A stretch of 64,000 bases of DNA from Dethiosulfovibrio faecalis (GTDB lineage Bacteria; Synergistota; Synergistia; Synergistales; Dethiosulfovibrionaceae), in NCBI RefSeq assembly GCF_021568795.1, contig NZ_JAKGUE010000006.1, positions 1 through 64,000 of the forward strand. The letters are read 5' to 3'. A program made the position numbers and the translations under genes. Of this stretch, positions 58,758 through 64,000 are shown one piece after another; position 1 is the first letter of the stretch; each line of letters begins with the position of its first letter. Below the pieces are notes generated by a model. It was given only the letters and a program-made list of their open reading frames with translations, was not told the DNA's origin and ran no database searches.

Positions 58758-60047
58758 TCAATAAGTGACCACGTTTCTATACGTTATGAAGAGGAATAAG
58801 CTGGCCACGACGAGGGAGATGAGGACCGTCTTTATCCCTACCACAAAAAAAGAACCGAAGGAAATGTGAAATCCGCTTCTGCTGGCGAAATCGGCCATAA
58901 CCGCGTTTGCGGCAGCACCTAGATAACTGCCGTTGCCTCCTAGACAAGAGCCCAGCGCCAAGGACCAAAAAAGTGGATCCGGAGGCATTCCGGCACTCTT
59001 GGCCATCTCGCTCACTACGTGTACGAACATGGCGGAAAAGGCCACGTTGTTTATGAAGACACAGGACAAGCCCGAGATCCAGAGTATACCCAGTATCATA
59101 GCCATAGGGCTGTAGCTCAACAGGTCGGTCAATATCTCCGCCAAAGACAGGATAACCCCGTTTTCCTGGAGTCCTCCGACGAGTATGAAAAGAGACACGA
59201 AGTAAACTATTGTAGGCCACTCCACCTCCTGATGAACTATCTCGCCATCGTCCAGATGGGACGTGGCAAGGAGAACCCCTGCCGCGAACAGAGCCACGAC
59301 CGAGGCGTTGAGTCCCAGATGATGATGGAACAGAAAACCCAAGAGGACCATGAACATGACGAATCCAGATCGTACCATCAGTTTTTTGTCCTTTATGAGC
59401 TTGGACTCATCGACCTCCTTCAGACGATTCGTAGCTGCGGGATCGGGGCTCAGATCCTTTCTGTAGTGAAAACAGAGAAAGACCATCGAGATCAACCATA
59501 CGACTGTGACCACAGGACTCAGATGGAGCAGAAAATCGTTGAAGGAAAACCCTGCATATGATCCTACTATCATGTTCGGAGGATCACCTATCAGGGTAGC
59601 AGTGCCTCCGATATTGGACGCTATGACCTCGCTCATCAAAAGAGGCAGAGGGTTCATTTTTATCAGATCCGCCAAGGAAACCACCACGGGGCTGACCAGA
59701 AGGACCGTCGTGACGTTGTCGAGAAATGCGGACAAGACCGCCGTTATGAGGGAGATGGACAGCAATATCAAGATTCCGTTTCCCTTGGTGATCTTGATGG
59801 CTTTGACGGCTATATACTGAAAGAGCCCGGTCTTGGACAGTATACCGACCACTATCATCATACCGACCAAGAGGCCCACGGTGTTGGAATCTATATACTG
59901 ACTGGCAGCCGAACCGGGGACCAGACGAAACAACATCATGGCCGAGGCACCTAGAAGAGTGGCAGTGCTGGCTTTCATCCATCCTCGAGCTATCGACAGG
60001 ATCGTAACGGCAAACAGAACCACCGCTATCCAAGCCTTTAACTCCAT
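58758..60047 (-). CDS. ArsB/NhaD/SLC13-type ion transporter
   Basis: 429-residue, about eleven-helix protein of the ion transporter superfamily. ITAVLSAFLDNVTTVLLVSPVVVS near 101-124 and ASNIGGTATLIGDPPNMIVGSYAG near 142-165 are the conserved hairpins; FINNVAFSAMFVHV near 335 repeats the N-N/T motif. It could export arsenite, exchange Na+/H+ or carry an anion. No ars genes are nearby, so NhaD-like or citrate-type roles are equally possible. ATG at 60047 has GGGGGAG upstream. Confidence 0.85.
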   Translation of the reverse strand: MELKAWIAVVLFAVTILSIARGWMKASTATLLGASAMMLFRLVPGSAASQYIDSNTVGLLVGMMIVVGILSKTGLFQYIAVKAIKITKGNGILILLSISLITAVLSAFLDNVTTVLLVSPVVVSLADLIKMNPLPLLMSEVIASNIGGTATLIGDPPNMIVGSYAGFSFNDFLLHLSPVVTVVWLISMVFLCFHYRKDLSPDPAATNRLKEVDESKLIKDKKLMVRSGFVMFMVLLGFLFHHHLGLNASVVALFAAGVLLATSHLDDGEIVHQEVEWPTIVYFVSLFILVGGLQENGVILSLAEILTDLLSYSPMAMILGILWISGLSCVFINNVAFSAMFVHVVSEMAKSAGMPPDPLFWSLALGSCLGGNGSYLGAAANAVMADFASRSGFHISFGSFFVVGIKTVLISLVVASLFLFITYRNVVTY

Positions 60048-60235
60048 AGATAACTCCCCCTTTTTCACGATAGGAACGATTTGAAAGTATACGCCCCAAA
60101 TGAAAAACCTTCAAGGAAAAGCAAGAAACACGAACGATGGGAGTTTTAAAGGACAAAAACCTCGAAAATCATGGAGATAAAGCCTAAAGATGGTAACATG
60201 AGGACCAACCTACAGAACAAGGAGTGACAGAAGGT

Positions 60236-61090
60236 TTGAAAAGACACGGAACGATCGCGGCAACGATCGGGATCATGGCTCTTCTTTTCCTAGCCGGACC
60301 ATCTTGGGGCCTTACGATAGCGACATTCAACATGGAGTATTTTTCAATCTCCGGCCCCAGAGGTTATTCCCGACCGGAACGGTCACTGCTGGCCCAAAAA
60401 ATAGAGACATCCGGAGCGGATATAGTGGCACTCCAGGAGATAGAGAGAGACGAGACGATGAAGACCTTCGTCTCCGAGGATCTGCCGGGGTGGGACTACG
60501 AAGGCAACGATACGCGAGGCAGGCAGGATCTGTATTTCATATGGAGATCGGACAAAATAAGATCGATAAAACCGCCCCTACCACGCATGGTCGAAGAGAG
60601 GATAAACTGGAGGGGAAGCATCCATAAACTGTTCCAAAGACCTCCTCTAGAGGGGGCCTTCGAGGAGATATCCACCGGGACTACCTTCTCCGTCTTAAAT
60701 GTCCACCTCCAGGGGCTCAGTACCAGGGGGAACGGAAACAGACTCGAAGCGGTAGCTGCGAACAACGGCATACGCCAGGCCCAGATACTCGGTCTGGGGG
60801 TACTATCGGAGGAACACGACGACCCCCTCTTCATATTGGGAGATTTCAACACGACCGAACCGACCCTGGCGCCGTTTCCCACGTTAAAACTCGAGGAAGG
60901 CTACAGCTATGACGACCTGCAATGCACCATAGACCACATAGGCTATGTAAATATTTCACCGAAATCGGACTGGGTGCTAAGGGAGCTGGAGACCTCCATT
61001 CCAGAGAGATCGATAAATGGGCGTCAACACCCGGACCACGACATGGTGATCCTGTCCATGCCTAGCTTTCCCGATCGATCGGACCTCTGA
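60236..61090 (+). CDS. Secreted endonuclease/exonuclease/phosphatase-fold hydrolase
   Basis: About 284 residues. Signal peptide (KRHGTIAATIGIMALLFLAG, cleavage near SWG) and the EEP fold: TIATFNMEYF, ALQEIERDE (metal Glu), LNVHLQG, LGDFNTTEP and HPDHDMV (catalytic Asp-His). It may cleave DNA, phospholipid or phosphate esters in the periplasm. Start is uncertain: TTG at 60236 gives a standard signal peptide, GTG at 60224 is possible. It overlaps the converging phosphatase gene by 29 nt. Confidence 0.82.
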   Translation: MKRHGTIAATIGIMALLFLAGPSWGLTIATFNMEYFSISGPRGYSRPERSLLAQKIETSGADIVALQEIERDETMKTFVSEDLPGWDYEGNDTRGRQDLYFIWRSDKIRSIKPPLPRMVEERINWRGSIHKLFQRPPLEGAFEEISTGTTFSVLNVHLQGLSTRGNGNRLEAVAANNGIRQAQILGLGVLSEEHDDPLFILGDFNTTEPTLAPFPTLKLEEGYSYDDLQCTIDHIGYVNISPKSDWVLRELETSIPERSINGRQHPDHDMVILSMPSFPDRSDL

Positions 61091-62993
61091 AACGGAAGGC
61101 CAGCAAGGTTATGTCGTCCGACTGCTCTGCTCCATCGACGAACGACGCTACTTTCTCTCTCAACCCCAGGACCATTTCCTTGCTGGACATGCCTTCCATC
61201 TCCTCCAACCATAGGATAGACTTCTCCTCCCCCAGAAGCCTACCGTATCCGTCCATCGCCTCGGTAAGACCGTCTGTATACAAAAAGAGCGTCTCTCCCG
61301 CCTCGATCTTGGCCTTGCCTTCCTGGAAGGTCATTCCAGCCATCGGTCCCACGAGAGGTCCCTTGACCTTAGGCAGGAAGCCCACAGTCCCCTTGCCCAG
61401 AAGAAACGGAGGATTATGACCGCCGGAGGCGTATAGGAACTCCCCGTTTTCCAGGTCTATAACCGCACAGAAGACCGTGACGAACATACAGGACTCGTTG
61501 TCAGCCGATATCTCGTCGTTTAATCTCGATAAAATGGCTTCGGGGCCCAGCCCCTCCTTGGCGAAGGCCCTTATGAAGGTCCTCGTCACCGCCATAAACA
61601 GAGCGGCCGGAACGCCTTTCCCGGAAACATCTCCTACCGTTACCAATATACGTCCGGGATCGACCATGAAGAAATCGTAAAAATCCCCTCCGACCTCCTT
61701 GGCGGGGTCCAAAAGGGCATAAAGGTCGAACTCTTCCATCTCCGGGAAAGGCGGGAAGGTCCTGGGAACGAGGCTCAACTGGATCGAATGGGCGATGTTC
61801 AGCTCGCTCTCCATCTTTTCCCTGGCGGCGGTGGTCTCTTGGAGCTCCTCCACATAGACAAGAAGATCCTCTCTCATGGAGGCGAAGGACCGGGCCAGCT
61901 GAGCCACCTCGTCGTCACCGGGAACGTAGGGCAGAGACGACTCGAGATCACCCGACGCAGTAAGCTTCGTGGCGGCGCTCAGGCTCTTTATAGGACCGGT
62001 TATCGACCTAGCGATTACGGAGGACACCACGAACAGTAGAGCCAAGCCGACGAGTCCCAGCAAAAGCTGAGATCGACTAAGATCGTGAAGAGGTTCGACG
62101 AGAGCCCTGCGGGGAAAGACTATACCGATGGACCACCCCATATCTCCGACCGGGCGATAGGCAATCCAGCTGGGATCTCCGGTTGTAAAATCCACAAATT
62201 CGACAAGTCCATCCTCGCCCTTTCTCATTCCATCTCCGATATTCCACAGTCGACCATCATCTTCGGCATCGGCGATGCTGAAGATGGTCTCGTTCATAAT
62301 GAGGACCCTGTCGGGATGGGATACCACCGTTCCGGCGGAGGTAATCAGAAAAGCGTATCCGTCGTCATAGGACCTAAGTCCGATCATCGTATCCGTGAGC
62401 CAGTCTAGGGAGACATCGCAGGCAAGAGAGGCCATAAAGGAACCGTCGGAATCGTAAAGGGGAATGCAGTAGGATATCAGCAGCATCTCGCTGCCGCCGA
62501 CACCGAAATAGGGCTCGGTCCATACCGGACGCCCAAGTTCTTTAGGCAGTTGGTACCAGTCCCAGATCTCCCTGTCGTAACCGCCCTCACCCAGGTTTTT
62601 CCTGTGGATTCCACCGTCGTCCCTGTAGGCAAATGGAGCCCAATTTCTCAAACGAGAGTCCTTCAGCTGAGGGGAAAAGGCAAGACACACTCCTGAGACC
62701 TCGGGGTGCACCCTCAAGGTCCCCTCCAATATCGAGAAGACGTCGTCTTCAGACAGATCGGAAAGAGAAAGACCTACGGCCAGATCCCGCCCCACCGTTT
62801 CGACAACCAGGGGGATCCGTCCCACTTTAAATGAGGTTCCCTCGGCAAGTCCCTCTACCTTGGAGACCATCTCCTGTTTCAATGTAGACCTGGCATGGAC
62901 GAAACCATAGCCGACTATCGCCAACAGCACGCATCCCGCCCCTATAAGGGTCGAAAGGATCAGTCTAGAGGCGATACTCCCCTTAATCTTCAT
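61062..62993 (-). CDS. Membrane sensor with Cache and HAMP domains and SpoIIE-type PP2C phosphatase
   Basis: 643 residues. A membrane helix near 11-33, an extracytoplasmic double-Cache-like sensor (about 35-305; motifs NWAPFAYRDDGGIHRKNL, WDWYQLPKELGRPVWTEPYFG), a second helix near 310-335, a HAMP domain (about 330-385), a coiled coil and a PP2C/SpoIIE phosphatase (about 410-640; KEVGGDFYDFFMVDPGRILVTVGDVSGKGVPAALFM, SGGHNPPFLL, LYTDGLTEAMD, QSDDITLLA). It would dephosphorylate an anti-anti-sigma-type partner in response to a small molecule. ATG at 62993 overlaps the upstream binding-protein gene by 11 nt. Confidence 0.9.
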   Translation of the reverse strand: MKIKGSIASRLILSTLIGAGCVLLAIVGYGFVHARSTLKQEMVSKVEGLAEGTSFKVGRIPLVVETVGRDLAVGLSLSDLSEDDVFSILEGTLRVHPEVSGVCLAFSPQLKDSRLRNWAPFAYRDDGGIHRKNLGEGGYDREIWDWYQLPKELGRPVWTEPYFGVGGSEMLLISYCIPLYDSDGSFMASLACDVSLDWLTDTMIGLRSYDDGYAFLITSAGTVVSHPDRVLIMNETIFSIADAEDDGRLWNIGDGMRKGEDGLVEFVDFTTGDPSWIAYRPVGDMGWSIGIVFPRRALVEPLHDLSRSQLLLGLVGLALLFVVSSVIARSITGPIKSLSAATKLTASGDLESSLPYVPGDDEVAQLARSFASMREDLLVYVEELQETTAAREKMESELNIAHSIQLSLVPRTFPPFPEMEEFDLYALLDPAKEVGGDFYDFFMVDPGRILVTVGDVSGKGVPAALFMAVTRTFIRAFAKEGLGPEAILSRLNDEISADNESCMFVTVFCAVIDLENGEFLYASGGHNPPFLLGKGTVGFLPKVKGPLVGPMAGMTFQEGKAKIEAGETLFLYTDGLTEAMDGYGRLLGEEKSILWLEEMEGMSSKEMVLGLREKVASFVDGAEQSDDITLLAFRFRGPIDRES

Positions 62994-63969
62994 CTTCGAA
63001 CACCGTTTTCACGAAATCGTCGAAAGGGACCACCTTTCCGATAAGGCCTCTCTCCTCCATCATGAAGGCGGTGTCGAGGTAATCGGACATGGACAGTCGC
63101 CCGAAGGACCAAAGATCGGACGAATCAGGCACTATAGACGGCAGGATCGTCTCCAGCATCCGCTTCATATGAACTCTGTTGGCCGGCACATTGGCTCTTT
63201 TAGCATATTTCATCACTATATCTACCGCTTCCTCCGGATGTTCCGCCGTGTATCTCCACCCCTCCAAAGAGGCCCTTACAAAATCGCGACAGACAGTCGG
63301 ATGATCCTTCAAGGTTGACTCGAGACAGTATATGCCGTCCTCGGGAAATCCAAAGCCCTCGTCTTTCAAGGATATGACTGTCAGATCCTCCTGGCGATAT
63401 CCGGCCTGAAGGATCCTGTTGTATTCGTTGTAACTCATGGCGGAACAGGCGACGACCCCTCCCCGGAGGAACAAGTCTATCGAATAGAACTGAGGCACTA
63501 TCTCGGGAGAGATACAGTGAGCGGTGAAAAACCCCCTGTAGGCGCCGGAAAAGTGATCTCCCCACATGCTTATCCTCTTTCCATCCAGATCGAAGATCTC
63601 GGATATGCCGTCTTTCTTTTGGGCCACTAGCAGAAGGTTGCCCTCGTTGACCACCTGTGCCAAATTGACGAGAGGAAGCCCTCTTTCCCTATAGACCATG
63701 GCGCCGGTGAGAAAGGCTGTCACAAAATCGGCCTCTCTGCGCCTCAACGCCTCCATGGGATCTCTGTCCGGACCTCCTCTATAGACGAAGACGTTCAGCC
63801 CTCTTCTGAGGTACATACCCTTCTCGTAGGCCACGTAATATCCCGCAAACTGGGACTGAGGATACCATTGAAGATCAAGCCTTACCCCGGTCATGAAGAA
63901 TTCGCTGCCCCAACATAGCGAGGGCAGAAGGATCAGACAGAAAAAGGACGAAAGGACACGCGGTATCAT
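62983..63969 (-). CDS. NMT1/THI5-like periplasmic binding protein
   Basis: 328 residues with a signal peptide (LSSFFCLILLPSLCWG) and the NMT1/THI5 fold: RLDLQWYPQSQFAGYYVAYEKGMYLRRGLNV near 30-60, the classical start of this group that binds thiamine precursors, sulfonates or nitrate-like ligands. No ABC transporter gene is adjacent; instead it is coupled to a Cache-PP2C sensor, so it may present its ligand to that sensor. The ATG at 63969 has a weak AAAGAG before it. Confidence 0.85.
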   Translation of the reverse strand: MIPRVLSSFFCLILLPSLCWGSEFFMTGVRLDLQWYPQSQFAGYYVAYEKGMYLRRGLNVFVYRGGPDRDPMEALRRREADFVTAFLTGAMVYRERGLPLVNLAQVVNEGNLLLVAQKKDGISEIFDLDGKRISMWGDHFSGAYRGFFTAHCISPEIVPQFYSIDLFLRGGVVACSAMSYNEYNRILQAGYRQEDLTVISLKDEGFGFPEDGIYCLESTLKDHPTVCRDFVRASLEGWRYTAEHPEEAVDIVMKYAKRANVPANRVHMKRMLETILPSIVPDSSDLWSFGRLSMSDYLDTAFMMEERGLIGKVVPFDDFVKTVFEDED

Positions 63970-64000
63970 CTCTTTTTCACTACCAATCTGAGTCGGTTGA

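Noticed and set aside
1-64000. Search by eye for tRNA genes, CRISPR arrays, insertion sequences and prophage
   Set aside because: No cloverleaf with a GGTTCGAATCC-type arm, no regularly spaced repeats, no transposase, integrase or phage structural proteins were seen; a tRNA scan would be needed to exclude single tRNAs formally.

Overview
The window looks like chromosomal DNA from a diderm, anaerobic, peptide- or organic-acid-using bacterium of the Synergistota; Dethiosulfovibrio or a close relative is my best guess. Reasons are the 5' end of a 16S rRNA gene at the left edge, an archaeal-type prolyl-tRNA synthetase, a LysW amino-group-carrier operon, several TRAP and TTT carboxylate transporters, an LpxL-like acyltransferase and a patatin fused to an outer-membrane barrel. 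The assignment comes from gene content and the look of the 16S start, not from a database search. I see no phage, IS, CRISPR or tRNA; this is ordinary chromosome with dense operons, mostly on the minus strand, and many GTG/TTG starts with strong Shine-Dalgarno sequences.

Layout. 1-338: start of an rRNA operon (minus) with a near-consensus promoter. 339-5643: tctC-tctB-tctA, a Na/Pi cotransporter and PhoU. 5700-8377: Ppx/GppA phosphatase and a Ski2-like helicase; 8531-9718: ornithine/lysine decarboxylase (plus). 9767-12648: TAXI-type TRAP transporter. 12859-16964: small DNA-binding protein, proS, patatin. 17128-19810: dicarboxylate/amino-acid symporter (plus) and a ClC channel. 19914-23301: CheX-like protein, RNase H-fold protein, LpxL-like acyltransferase, universal stress protein (plus) and a broken transglycosylase-like gene. 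23307-29820: gpmA, larE, larB, a TIGR00300/ornithine cyclodeaminase-like gene, rpsD, a ParA pair and a secreted lipid-binding-like protein. 29924-35449: ABC importer of unknown substrate with a DUF3798-type binding protein. 35657-38008: bioY and proV/proW. 38116-41131: FapA and a REC-PAS-GAF-PAS regulator. 41291-44471 (plus): MEMO-AMMECR1 fusion, its radical SAM partner and a MerR regulator. 44468-49502: lysW-X-Y-Z-J-K (complete LysW module). 49710-50789: rsgA, with an unusual leader. 51105-51305: a large symmetric structured element of unknown nature. 51333-58060: GntR-controlled TRAP transporter plus CoA-transferase, HMG-CoA-lyase-like and isocitrate-lyase-family enzymes, probably a carboxylic acid catabolic operon. 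58215-63969: CBS protein, ArsB/NhaD-type transporter, secreted endonuclease/phosphatase-fold protein (plus), and a Cache-HAMP-PP2C phosphatase co-transcribed with an NMT1/THI5-like binding protein.

Most promising for follow-up: (i) the rsgA leader, where a mini-ORF carrying a perfect Shine-Dalgarno and an anti-Shine-Dalgarno segment could form two mutually exclusive hairpins; (ii) the 200-nt Y-shaped structured element at 51105-51305; (iii) the in-frame TAA that splits a transglycosylase-like gene; (iv) operons of known families with unknown joint function (TIGR00300-larB-larE; binding protein plus PP2C phosphatase; MEMO-AMMECR1 plus radical SAM; TRAP plus CoA-transferase and lyases).
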